Virus record (IMG/VR): IMGVR_UViG_3300018080_000003
Coordinates: 1 to 64,000 of that record
DNA: 64,000 bases
Reading direction: 5' to 3' (one strand)
Source: a virus
Both the position numbers and the translations under genes were made by a program. This document shows, piece after piece, positions 39,254 through 46,375 of the stretch (within the stretch, counting starts at the first letter, position 1; the number at the start of each line of letters is the position of its first letter). A model generated the notes under the pieces. The model was given only the letters and a program-made list of their open reading frames with translations. It ran no database searches and was not told the origin of the DNA.

Positions 39254-39843
39254 GTTACGGTGGAGTTGGTTCGTACTACACCCTTCCTGGCATGGGTTCG
39301 TACTACACCCTTCCTGGCATGTCCGGGTTTGGCTCGACGGCCGACACCTTCGATGCCGCGGCGGTGTGGGCAGACGTGCAGCTTGGCGGCTCGTGCTACG
39401 GCGCGCAGGGCGTCATCAAGGGCTCGAACGTCGGCGCGTGCAACGCGGCTGGTGGTCGTGCGGCTCGCGCGATCCAAGCGGCGCTCAACGAGATGGGCTA
39501 CGGCCCGCTGGCCGTGACGGGCAAGTGGGACGGCGCGGTCTCGGGCAAGTGGAAGCGTTTCCTCTCGGATCACGGCCTTCAGCCGGGACCGGGCCTCGGT
39601 GTCTCCGAGCAGGGCCTTCTCCTGATGGAGAAGCTCCTGAAGGAAGGCAAGACCCCCGGGCCCAACAAGCCCATCGTCTACGACAAGCAGGGCGACCAGT
39701 ACATCCCGCGTGATGCCGGACCCGGCACCGCGACCGCGGGCATGGGCGCTGGTGGTCTACTCCTCGGCGTTCTCGTCATCGGTGGACTCGGCTACGCGGC
39801 CTACCAGAGCGGCAAGAAGCGGAAGGGTCGACGCGTCCGATGA
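39250..39843 (+). CDS. Tail-anchored protein with GSYYTLPGM repeats and PG-binding-like domain
   Basis: This 197-residue protein is coupled by ATGA. It begins MSYGGVGSYYTLPGM and repeats GSYYTLPGM once; a 27-bp perfect DNA tandem lies at 39268-39294 and 39295-39321. Residues 35-130 resemble a peptidoglycan-binding domain (RAIQAALNEMGYGPLAVTGK, then KWDGAVSGKWKRFLSDHGL) with two Cys. The end is a membrane helix (GLLLGVLVIGGLGYAAY) and a highly basic tail. It could hold the virion to the cell wall, or help an entry complex cross it. The GSYYTLP tag is shared with the histone-like protein. Confidence 0.72.
   Translation: MSYGGVGSYYTLPGMGSYYTLPGMSGFGSTADTFDAAAVWADVQLGGSCYGAQGVIKGSNVGACNAAGGRAARAIQAALNEMGYGPLAVTGKWDGAVSGKWKRFLSDHGLQPGPGLGVSEQGLLLMEKLLKEGKTPGPNKPIVYDKQGDQYIPRDAGPGTATAGMGAGGLLLGVLVIGGLGYAAYQSGKKRKGRRVR
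39268..39321 (+). repeat. 27-bp perfect tandem repeat encoding GSYYTLPGM
   Basis: Two identical 27-base copies stand end to end in the gene at 39250. A TACTACACCCTTCC core recurs at about 34874 in the histone-like gene, where it encodes the same peptide. Confidence 0.8.
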
Positions 39844-40088
39844 TCGATCCCTCCCAGGTCGACTACGCAGCGGTAGCCAACGTCGCGCAGAACGGGTCGC
39901 CGTTGCTGCTCTCGGCGCTCGGTCGTCTGTACGGCATCGGCCCCCAGGAGCGTCATGCGCTCGGGGCTGACGGCACCGGCGTGCCGACCTGGACGTGGGC
40001 TGCTTTGGCCTTTGTCACTGGGTACGTGGTCGGCGTCAGGGTCTACAAGGCCTACCCTGGCTACGTGCCAAAGATCATCAGCGGGTGA
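39840..40088 (+). CDS. Small membrane protein, 82 aa
   Basis: The product starts MIDPSQVDYAAVANV and overlaps the upstream stop by 4 bases. A hydrophobic helix near residues 51-68 (TWAALAFVTGYVVGVRVY) is followed by a 14-residue tail with Lys and Pro (KAYPGYVPKIISG). The first half is polar with a GADGTGVPTWTW loop. It fits the tail-anchored set though its tail is longer. Family unknown. Confidence 0.65.
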   Translation: MIDPSQVDYAAVANVAQNGSPLLLSALGRLYGIGPQERHALGADGTGVPTWTWAALAFVTGYVVGVRVYKAYPGYVPKIISG

Positions 40089-40092
40089 ATCT

Positions 40093-40341
40093 ATGCACTT
40101 TGGAATCGACACGCCGGCTTCCGGCACATCTGAGATCGCAAGACAAGGACTTCGAGATGGGATTTACACCCTCGGAGAGACCATGTCCGGGCTTGGCCTG
40201 GAGTACCAGGAGTCTGGAGGCAGGTACATGCTTGCGACGACCAAACACTTCGAGGGTGAAAAGACGAAGTCTTTGGTGATTGGCGTTGGAGCTGGTGCTG
40301 CAGCAGCTCTGCTCATGGGTTTCTTTATCTTCCGGAAGTAG
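40093..40341 (+). CDS. Small tail-anchored protein, 82 aa
   Basis: Start ATG at 40093, 5 bases after the upstream stop. The first 58 residues are polar and mildly helical (SEIARQGLRDGIYTLGE). A C-terminal helix (VIGVGAGAAAALLMGFFIF) ends in RK. It has the single-pass plan of its neighbours with the shortest possible basic end. It is likely a minor virion membrane protein. Confidence 0.65.
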   Translation: MHFGIDTPASGTSEIARQGLRDGIYTLGETMSGLGLEYQESGGRYMLATTKHFEGEKTKSLVIGVGAGAAAALLMGFFIFRK

Positions 40342-40348
40342 GCTCGTC

Positions 40349-40903
40349 ATGTACGCAGGACTCGGCAACATCCAGGTACCGACGCCCATCCCGGGCAACA
40401 TCAACCGCGTCGCGACGGTGCGGGCGACTGGCTACAACTACTGCGGCGACCTTCGCGGGTTGCAGCAGATGTTGGCTGAGCTGGGCTGGTACCAGGGCGC
40501 GGTCGACAACCAGTTCGGTCCTGCGACTCGAAAGGCGGCGGAGGCTGCCGCTCGTGAGTACGGTGTTCCTTTCACCAAGGGTGGCACCATCAACAACGAT
40601 TTCTGCCAGGCGGTGATGGATGCTTGGAAAGCGCAGAACGCTCCCAATCCCTCCCCCGCTCCGGCACCCAAGCGTCCGTCCTCTTCTTCTCCAGCAGGCC
40701 CGGCCCCCTCACCATCGTCCAAGCCTGCCGCGTCTCCTTCCGGCAAGCCGGCGTCACCCCCTCGTCAGGGCGGTGGTGAGGGGATCACCGGCTGGTGGAG
40801 TAGTCAAGAGAAGAGCACACAGATCGCCATCGGCCTCGGAGCTGTGGGGATTGTCGGACTGGGGGTCTACCTTCTAGCCACCCCCAAGAGACGTCGAGTT
40901 TGA
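40349..40903 (+). CDS. Tail-anchored peptidoglycan-binding-like protein
   Basis: This 184-residue protein begins MYAGLGNIQVP. Residues 30-75 match the PG_binding_1 pattern (LRGLQQMLAELGWYQGAVD, then QFGPATRKAAEAAAREYG), with Cys31 and Cys87 flanking it. A 55-residue Pro/Ser/Ala stalk leads to a membrane helix (IAIGLGAVGIVGLGVYLLA) and the tail TPKRRRV. PG-binding domains tether enzymes or proteins to peptidoglycan. Here the stalk and anchor would present the domain from a membrane. It resembles the protein at 39250 in function but not in sequence. Confidence 0.75.
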   Translation: MYAGLGNIQVPTPIPGNINRVATVRATGYNYCGDLRGLQQMLAELGWYQGAVDNQFGPATRKAAEAAAREYGVPFTKGGTINNDFCQAVMDAWKAQNAPNPSPAPAPKRPSSSSPAGPAPSPSSKPAASPSGKPASPPRQGGGEGITGWWSSQEKSTQIAIGLGAVGIVGLGVYLLATPKRRRV

Positions 40904-40930
40904 TGCCCACCGAGGCATAGGAGAAAAGAA

Positions 40931-41551
40931 ATGTACAGCGGAGTTCCTGCATACACCGAGATTTCGCACTTCCGTGCGCCCTACAAGAACGCTGTGATCT
41001 CTGGCTTCGGCCAGGAGGCCGGCGGGCCGGACCCGGCGGCTGCCTTCCTCATGGAAGACGAGCGCGGATATCGGTTCCTCAAGCCTGAGATGCACGTCTT
41101 GTTCATGAACATGATGGCGGAGGCTTACGGCGCTGAGACCATCACCGGCGACCGCATCAAGATCAGTGCGCTCACCCCTGAGCAGGCTGCTGTGGCCGCG
41201 ATCCCGCGCCCCGCGCCTTGGATCAAGGCGGCGGTGGAGTCTGGCAAGGTCGTCTTCGCGAACCAGGCGCTGGTCTTCGCGGTCCTTGGTGGCACGCAGA
41301 TCCCCAGCGGTGTCGACGAGCTTGGTTCGGCCAAGGTCGGGTCCGAAGCCGCCAAGACTTCCGCCAAGGACTACGGCCTCATCATCGTGGCCGGCGACCC
41401 CGACAAGGACCTCGGTGGGGGGAGCAAGAAAGACAGTGGCGAAGGCTTCCTCGCGAACCTCGGTCCGGCCGGAACGGCAGCCGTCGCGGCTGCGGTGATT
41501 GGCGTGGGGTACGTCGCCCTCAAGGGCGCCAAGAAGCGCAATAAGAAGTGA
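40931..41551 (+). CDS. Tail-anchored protein with MYSGV start, 206 aa
   Basis: AGGAGAAAAGAA precedes the ATG. The start MYSGVPAYTEI fits the MYxxx group. Residues 25-150 are soluble (KPEMHVLFMNMMAEAYGAE, WIKAAVESGKVVFANQALVF). A Gly/Ser/Lys linker (DKDLGGGSKKDSGEG) leads to a membrane helix (AAVAAAVIGVGYVALK) and the tail GAKKRNKK. Function unknown; the membrane-anchored virion role is inferred from its series. Confidence 0.68.
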   Translation: MYSGVPAYTEISHFRAPYKNAVISGFGQEAGGPDPAAAFLMEDERGYRFLKPEMHVLFMNMMAEAYGAETITGDRIKISALTPEQAAVAAIPRPAPWIKAAVESGKVVFANQALVFAVLGGTQIPSGVDELGSAKVGSEAAKTSAKDYGLIIVAGDPDKDLGGGSKKDSGEGFLANLGPAGTAAVAAAVIGVGYVALKGAKKRNKK

Positions 41552-41555
41552 GCTG

Positions 41556-42236
41556 ATGAACGCTCTTCTCCGCCTCGTTGATCCTTCCTTCGCTGCGCAG
41601 CAGCAGCGGCTGAAGCAGACCTCCAGCTCGGCCCATTCCGGTCCGCGCGGAGGTTTGCTGATGGCTGATGGCTCGTCTGGTCCGGCGATGATGTTCGACC
41701 CATCCCGCACTTCGGGCGCTTCTATGTCTCAGGGAGGCGGCGGAGCCACGATGCAGCAGCTCGATCAGCCTGGCCCTGGTGGTGCTCCCCCGAGTGACCT
41801 TGGGTTGCAGGCGACGAAGGTCGCGGGCGGAAAGAGCTACTGTGGGATCACGCCGAACGGCTTGCTCCTCTTCAACTCGGTCTACCCGAGTCAGATCTCC
41901 GGGCTTGGCCCCGAGATGGCGACCGAGGTCAACGGAAAGAAGGTCACGGCACGAGAGATGGTCCCAGTGGGTGGTGCCCCTTCAATCTCTGTGGAGAACT
42001 ACGTCCGCGGTGAGCAGGAGAAGGGCAACGGCATCATCATGACCAACACGGCCATGATCGCGACGAAGAACCTCAACGTCGCTGTTGCCCTCGCGCCTTC
42101 GCCTTGCGGCCAGAACGTGGTCTTGATGGATCCGCCTGGTGGCTGGTCGACGATGAGCCCTCTGGTGTATGCAGGCATCGGAGTCGGCGTCGTCGCGGTT
42201 CTCGGCGGCGCGTACTACCTGACGAAGAAGAAGTGA
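41556..42236 (+). CDS. Tail-anchored protein, 226 aa
   Basis: Starting at the ATG at 41556 after the upstream stop. The N-terminal 90 residues are Ser/Gly/Gln-rich and probably disordered. Residues 95-190 form a folded part with Cys at about 104 and 187 (KSYCGITPNGLLLFNSVYP, PSPCGQNVVLMDPPGG). The end is a membrane helix (YAGIGVGVVAVLGGAYYL) with TKKK. Its folded part resembles the neighbour at 42236 in length and position and could be a distant paralogue. Confidence 0.66.
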   Translation: MNALLRLVDPSFAAQQQRLKQTSSSAHSGPRGGLLMADGSSGPAMMFDPSRTSGASMSQGGGGATMQQLDQPGPGGAPPSDLGLQATKVAGGKSYCGITPNGLLLFNSVYPSQISGLGPEMATEVNGKKVTAREMVPVGGAPSISVENYVRGEQEKGNGIIMTNTAMIATKNLNVAVALAPSPCGQNVVLMDPPGGWSTMSPLVYAGIGVGVVAVLGGAYYLTKKK

Positions 42237-42883
42237 TGAAGCATCAGAGCTACGATCAGGCATGCCATGGCTACGGCGTCTACGCCAGCTTTGGCTCTGC
42301 TGCGGCTATCCCTTCGGCCGAAGAGGTGTTCCGCAACGTCGACAAGTACATCTTGAACGACGATGGCATCCAGGTGCTTCAGCCCCAGTTGCGCAAGGCG
42401 GCGATTGATGGCTTGGGCAAGACGACGCTCGGCATCATGGGCTCTGAGGACGGCCCGGTCATCACGGCCACGGCCACGGCGGACCTACTGGGCTTGAACG
42501 TGGGTGGCGGTTGGGCCGCGGACTACTTGGCCATGGGCTACGCGATCATGGGTGACAAGACCAGCGTGGGCAAAGGCTTGACGGGTCGCATCATGATGGC
42601 CAAGGCGCCGGGCTACATCAAGGACAACGCTGGTGTCGGTGGCAATTACGTCGTGATCGACGCGCCTCCTCAACTCTTGTTGGACGCCCAGAAGCTGGCG
42701 GCTGGCATCCCGCCGGGGATCCCTGGAAGTGAGATCCCTCCGGGTGGTGTCCTCCCTGAAGACAAGCAGAAGCAGCCTGAGTTCAAGGCTGCGGGTGCGG
42801 CGCCCACCTGGCTCGTGCCTGCAGTCGTTGGCGTGGGTCTGTTGACGCTGGGCGCTTTCGCGGTCAGCGCGAGAAAGAAGTGA
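42236..42883 (+). CDS. Tail-anchored protein, 215 aa
   Basis: ATG overlaps the upstream stop. The chain has an N-terminal GYGVYASFGS segment, a soluble middle with small residues (ITATATADLLGLNVGGGW, GYAIMGDKTSVGKGLTG) and a Pro/Gly linker with IPPGIPGSEIPPGG. A membrane helix (LVPAVVGVGLLTLGAFAV) ends in SARKK. It belongs to the same virion-type series; no enzymatic motif. Confidence 0.66.
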   Translation: MKHQSYDQACHGYGVYASFGSAAAIPSAEEVFRNVDKYILNDDGIQVLQPQLRKAAIDGLGKTTLGIMGSEDGPVITATATADLLGLNVGGGWAADYLAMGYAIMGDKTSVGKGLTGRIMMAKAPGYIKDNAGVGGNYVVIDAPPQLLLDAQKLAAGIPPGIPGSEIPPGGVLPEDKQKQPEFKAAGAAPTWLVPAVVGVGLLTLGAFAVSARKK

Positions 42884-42888
42884 CGACA

Positions 42889-43680
42889 ATGCGCGGTTTC
42901 GGACAAGCTCCCGTTTTCATCGACCCCCCTGTCTACAACGACGGAGGGCTCAAGCGCGTGACGGCTGCGGCCAAGCCTGCGGCGATGTGGTCGCTGAACG
43001 CGACGACCGTCTTGGACCCGAGCCTTGGCTTCACCCAGAGGCCGTACAGCAACTTCAAGGACAGCTTTGAGCTGAGCGTCCCGAGCGGCCCTGGCACCAA
43101 CTGGCTGGATGCGAAGGTCAAGGAGGGATACGTGGTGATGCTGGTCCCGCCGGATCCGACGAACCTTGGCCCGAATCTCACGTTCATCATCACGAAGGAC
43201 CCGGTCGCGGTAAAGACCGCGTCTGCGTACATCAACCCGGTTGGTGCGGTGATCCTCGACGGCCCCCGTTCGGTCATCGAGGCGGCGAAGGGGCAGGCCC
43301 CCTCCGTCCCAGGTATCCCCGGCTCTGGCGGTACGTGCCCTCCCGGCAAGGTGGGTATTCCTCCTTTCTGTCTTCCTGTGCCTTCGGGCGGAGGAGGGGG
43401 TGGTCAGCAGCCCACGCCTCCTTTCGTTCCTCCGCTGCCGGGTGGTGGCGGCCAGAGCCCCGCGCCTACCCCGACGCCTTCTCCGACGGACCCGAGCCAG
43501 ACGCCGACCCCGGTCGTGCCGCCTCCGGCGCCCACACCGACCCCTGCACCCGCTCCCGCTCCTCAGAAGCCGGCAACGGCTGCGATGGGCGGCTCGGGAT
43601 GGGTCCTCCCTGTCTTGGTGGGGATCGGAGCCATCTCCCTCATCTCCCTGAGTGCTGCGAGCCGGAAGAAGCGTCGCTGA
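42889..43680 (+). CDS. Tail-anchored protein with long proline stalk, 263 aa
   Basis: The ATG at 42889 gives MRGFGQAPVF, alike to MMIRGFGAFGQ at 44283; the GTG at 42880 is the alternative. Residues 20-135 are beta-like (YVVMLVPPDPTNLGPNLTF). A Cys pair (GTCPPGKVGIPPFCLP) precedes a stalk of about 80 residues, mostly Pro, Thr and Ala. A membrane helix (WVLPVLVGIGAISLISL) and SAASRKKRR close it. This looks like a stalked surface protein on the virion membrane. Confidence 0.7.
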   Translation: MRGFGQAPVFIDPPVYNDGGLKRVTAAAKPAAMWSLNATTVLDPSLGFTQRPYSNFKDSFELSVPSGPGTNWLDAKVKEGYVVMLVPPDPTNLGPNLTFIITKDPVAVKTASAYINPVGAVILDGPRSVIEAAKGQAPSVPGIPGSGGTCPPGKVGIPPFCLPVPSGGGGGGQQPTPPFVPPLPGGGGQSPAPTPTPSPTDPSQTPTPVVPPPAPTPTPAPAPAPQKPATAAMGGSGWVLPVLVGIGAISLISLSAASRKKRR

Positions 43681-43695
43681 AATCACTCCTTCTGC

Positions 43696-43701
43696 TAGGA
43701 T
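43696..43701 (+). promoter_or_regulatory. Possible TAGGAT -10 close to the J-domain gene
   Basis: TGCTAGGAT forms an extended -10 that ends 6 bases before the ATG at 43708, so transcription would begin near the start codon. No -35 is visible. Confidence 0.3.
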
Positions 43702-43707
43702 TGCCAG

Positions 43708-44286
43708 ATGGAGATCGATTTTCGACAGATGCTCTTTGGGGTGGGCAGCACCGCTGTTCAGAGCCTCCGTTCGGGCAATCCGACCACCGACAGCTACGCA
43801 CAGGCGGCGGCTCGTCTTCTCCAGCATGCCGGCAAGTGGTCTGCGGTCAGCCAGTCGGGGGTACGTTGTACGACGCGTCAGCGCACACCGATCGGAACGA
43901 CTGAGATCTGTCGAGCCCCTGGGATTGGAGCCTGTGTCGTCTGTGACCAGCCGACTTGTTTCAACCACTCGATGATCTCTCCCCATGATGGAACGCAGAT
44001 CTGTTTTGGGTGCGTGGGGCGTTCTCAGCAGCAGTACCGTGCGGGTGGTCCGGCAGAAGCTCCTGGGGTCAGCGACGCTGAGAAGAAGGCGGATTGCCTC
44101 ATCGTACTTGGCCTCGCGGGAGAGGTGACTTGGGCTCAGGTCCAGGCGGTCTACAAGGCTATCGCCAAAGAGCAGCACCCCGACAAGTTCCCTCCCGCTC
44201 AACGGAAGGAGCAGGAGAAGAAATTCAAGAAGATCAACCAGGCCTATGAGTGGCTCAAGGCCCACTACGAGAAAGAAGCAGCATGA
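43708..44286 (+). CDS. J-domain (DnaJ-like) protein with zinc-finger-like Cys cluster
   Basis: This is a 192-residue protein. Residues about 130-190 are a J-domain, with helix II, the HPD tripeptide at 157-159 and helix III (KKFKKINQAYEWLKAHY). J-domains stimulate DnaK-type ATPases. Residues 66-104 hold Cys68, Cys76, Cys79, Cys84, His87, Cys99 and Cys102 in a RING/B-box-like zinc pattern, unusual in J-proteins. Residues 1-50 are helical. Its place among virion membrane genes suggests help in folding or assembly of capsid or anchored proteins with host DnaK, as DnaJ/DnaK do for several phages. Confidence 0.82.
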   Translation: MEIDFRQMLFGVGSTAVQSLRSGNPTTDSYAQAAARLLQHAGKWSAVSQSGVRCTTRQRTPIGTTEICRAPGIGACVVCDQPTCFNHSMISPHDGTQICFGCVGRSQQQYRAGGPAEAPGVSDAEKKADCLIVLGLAGEVTWAQVQAVYKAIAKEQHPDKFPPAQRKEQEKKFKKINQAYEWLKAHYEKEAA

Positions 44287-44579
44287 TGATTCGTGGATTT
44301 GGAGCCTTCGGGCAAGAGACCCCTGTCGTTCCTGGCATGCCTGGTGGCATCACCTCCATGGATGAACTTGGCCAGCAGGTCACCTCCGGCCTCGTCGTCG
44401 AGCTTGGGAACAAGCAAGAGGGCAACTACAAGTGCTACGAGCCGACCGAGAAGCAGGCGGCCGAGGGCAAGAAGGCCATGTGCGTGGGCTCTAAGCAGTT
44501 CTACACCATGAGCCACCTCGGAGCGCTTGCCATCGGTGGAGCTGTCGGCTTCGCCATCTGCAAGATGATGAAGAAGTGA
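44283..44579 (+). CDS. Small tail-anchored protein, 98 aa
   Basis: MMIRGFGAFGQ start, coupled by ATGA to the J-domain gene. A short soluble part with two Cys (YKCYEPTE, KAMCVGSK) precedes the membrane helix (LGALAIGGAVGFAICKMM) and KK end. It shares the RGFG start with the protein at 42889. Confidence 0.66.
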   Translation: MMIRGFGAFGQETPVVPGMPGGITSMDELGQQVTSGLVVELGNKQEGNYKCYEPTEKQAAEGKKAMCVGSKQFYTMSHLGALAIGGAVGFAICKMMKK

Positions 44580-44583
44580 TCTG

Positions 44584-44982
44584 ATGTATACCTCTCTTGG
44601 ACAGAACTTGGACTACGGCTGGGTGTTCCTCTACGGACCTCCCGCCAAGGGTGCGGCTGATCAGTTCCTTGGTTGGGTCTACACCTCCACGCCCGGCGCT
44701 CAGGTGATCGCGAAGCGAGCCTCGGGCGCTATCCCGGGGTTCCTCGACTTCAGTGCGACCACAGGTCTAGGCTGGCAGCAGCTTCAAGAGATGATCAGCC
44801 AGAAGACGGGTGAGTTCAGTAGTCAGCTGACGCCTCAGTTCTTGAGCTACTACTATCCCGCGACCCCTCAGGTCGCTCAGACGGTGCGTACCATCATGCG
44901 TGGTATCATCACGACGTCCGACCGAGAAGGTTGGATCCGCCAGGTTCGAGTGTTCGACCCGAACCGCAACCAGATCCGGTGA
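44584..44982 (+). CDS. MYTSLG-type soluble protein, 132 aa
   Basis: The start MYTSLGQNLDYGW belongs to the MYTS group, yet no C-terminal anchor is present. Residues 70-120 are helical and polar (QQLQEMISQKTGEFSSQ). It could be a peripheral virion protein that uses the same N-terminal signal as the anchored proteins. It lies 4 bases after the previous stop. Confidence 0.62.
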   Translation: MYTSLGQNLDYGWVFLYGPPAKGAADQFLGWVYTSTPGAQVIAKRASGAIPGFLDFSATTGLGWQQLQEMISQKTGEFSSQLTPQFLSYYYPATPQVAQTVRTIMRGIITTSDREGWIRQVRVFDPNRNQIR

Positions 44983-44987
44983 CAGAC

Positions 44988-45344
44988 ATGTTCGGCTCCT
45001 ACTACGAGGCAGATTACTACCGCAACCCGGTCCCCTACCGGCAGAGTGACATCGGCGAGCCGGTGCCTGGTTGGGGTGTAAACCCGTTGGTGGCTGGTCC
45101 TGCTCGTCTCGGGGTGGGAGCGCCTCCAATGCTGGACACTTCGCTCATGCGGGCTTCGGCCGCGCAGATGCAGACGCCCATTCTCCAGATGCAGACGCAG
45201 CGTGGTGGCACAACGACTACGGAGGGTGGAGTCACGCCCGGAGCGGGCGCCCCGATGGCGCTCCCGTGGTGGACGTACCCTGCTGCTGCTGCGGTCGCGC
45301 TCGGCCTCGTGGGCTTCTACGGGACGAAGAAGGGTTGGTTCTGA
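44988..45344 (+). CDS. Small tail-anchored protein, 118 aa
   Basis: The product starts MFGSYYEADYYRN, a variant of the GSYY tag found in the proteins at 33107 and 39250. A Pro/Gly/Met/Gln-rich middle (AAQMQTPILQMQTQRGG) leads to a membrane helix (WWTYPAAAAVALGLVGFYG) and the tail TKKGWF. Virion-type membrane protein by context. Confidence 0.68.
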   Translation: MFGSYYEADYYRNPVPYRQSDIGEPVPGWGVNPLVAGPARLGVGAPPMLDTSLMRASAAQMQTPILQMQTQRGGTTTTEGGVTPGAGAPMALPWWTYPAAAAVALGLVGFYGTKKGWF

Positions 45345-45345
45345 G

Positions 45346-46368
45346 ATGAGCTACGCAGCTGTTGGAAATGTTGGCTTCAACGTCCAGGTGGACATCCCTC
45401 TGTTGACGGGTGGCCCTGCGGCCGAGGACACTGGTGCAACGAAGCCGAATTGTCCTGGCAAGCTCATGTCGGCGAGTGGTAGCGGGCCTCCGGCCCGATG
45501 CGACGGTGGCATCCATGCGGTGAACTGCAAGGAGGTCTGTTGCAAGGTCGAGTCTTGGACGAACAACACGTACAAGGACATCGGCGGTGAGATCTCACTG
45601 CAGCGTTTGAACGAGTCTCGCATCGAGCACTTGTTCGCAGCGATCTTCGCCGGTGGTGGTCTTCAGAACATGGCCTACGACCTCGGCGTGAAGCCGCCCT
45701 CCCAGGCGGACATGGCGCGCTACAACGAGGCGTTCACCGACTACTTCCGCATCATGGACAAGAACCGCTGGGTTCTTGCGAAGGGCCCTCGTCGCGGCTG
45801 CGACGGTGGAGGCGTTTATGATGTGTGGCGGACGCGTCCGGGCAGGTCGACTTGGACTGTGCAGCGCGTGACGACGTTGGAGAAGCTTGTCGGAAGCCTC
45901 GGCGGCCCTGGTCGTGCGAAGGCCATCGATCAGGTGGGTGTGCCCTACAACCAGTTCCTCCCCCCGGCTCACACGGCGAAGATGGACGAGCTGATCAATC
46001 TCACGATGACGGTGCCCGGTAGCCGGATGGGCGATCGGGTAGGCATGATGCCCACGCTCGCAGCGGCCTTCCGGCCGCAAAACGGCCTGCTCATGCCCTA
46101 CGGTTGGTTTGCGACGTTCTTGCAGGCGCTTCGTCCGCCTCGGGTGATGATCTCAACCGCACTTGCGACGAAGTTCGGACCCCAGCAACAGCGCCTTGTC
46201 GATCTGATGAATCAGCCTGCGACGCAGCAGGCGGCCCGGGACACGACGCAGCCGGCGGCTCCGCCTCCGACAATGACCCAGCAAGAGGGTGGCATTCCCA
46301 CTGCAGCGCTTGTCGCTGGTGGGCTCTTGGTGGCGGGTGGCGTTGCGTTCATTGCTCTGAGAAAGTGA
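45346..46368 (+). CDS. Tail-anchored protein, 340 aa
   Basis: The start MSYAAVGNVGF resembles MSYGGVG at 39250. Residues 30-70 have six Cys (NCPGKLM, RCDGG, NCKEVCC), likely disulfide-bonded. A larger helical domain follows, including GLLMPYGWFATFLQAL. KFGPQQQRLVDLMNQPA at about 285-300 echoes the FAPTQQRLIDMQ segment at 6679. The C-terminal helix (TAALVAGGLLVAGGVAFIA) ends LRK. The echo links left-arm and right-arm proteins as paralogues. Confidence 0.68.
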   Translation: MSYAAVGNVGFNVQVDIPLLTGGPAAEDTGATKPNCPGKLMSASGSGPPARCDGGIHAVNCKEVCCKVESWTNNTYKDIGGEISLQRLNESRIEHLFAAIFAGGGLQNMAYDLGVKPPSQADMARYNEAFTDYFRIMDKNRWVLAKGPRRGCDGGGVYDVWRTRPGRSTWTVQRVTTLEKLVGSLGGPGRAKAIDQVGVPYNQFLPPAHTAKMDELINLTMTVPGSRMGDRVGMMPTLAAAFRPQNGLLMPYGWFATFLQALRPPRVMISTALATKFGPQQQRLVDLMNQPATQQAARDTTQPAAPPPTMTQQEGGIPTAALVAGGLLVAGGVAFIALRK

Positions 46369-46375
46369 TCTGGCC

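Noticed and set aside
42670-44265. 531-codon antisense frame
   Set aside because: It covers parts of three coupled plus-strand genes including the J-domain gene; Arg-rich shadow of GC-rich sequence.
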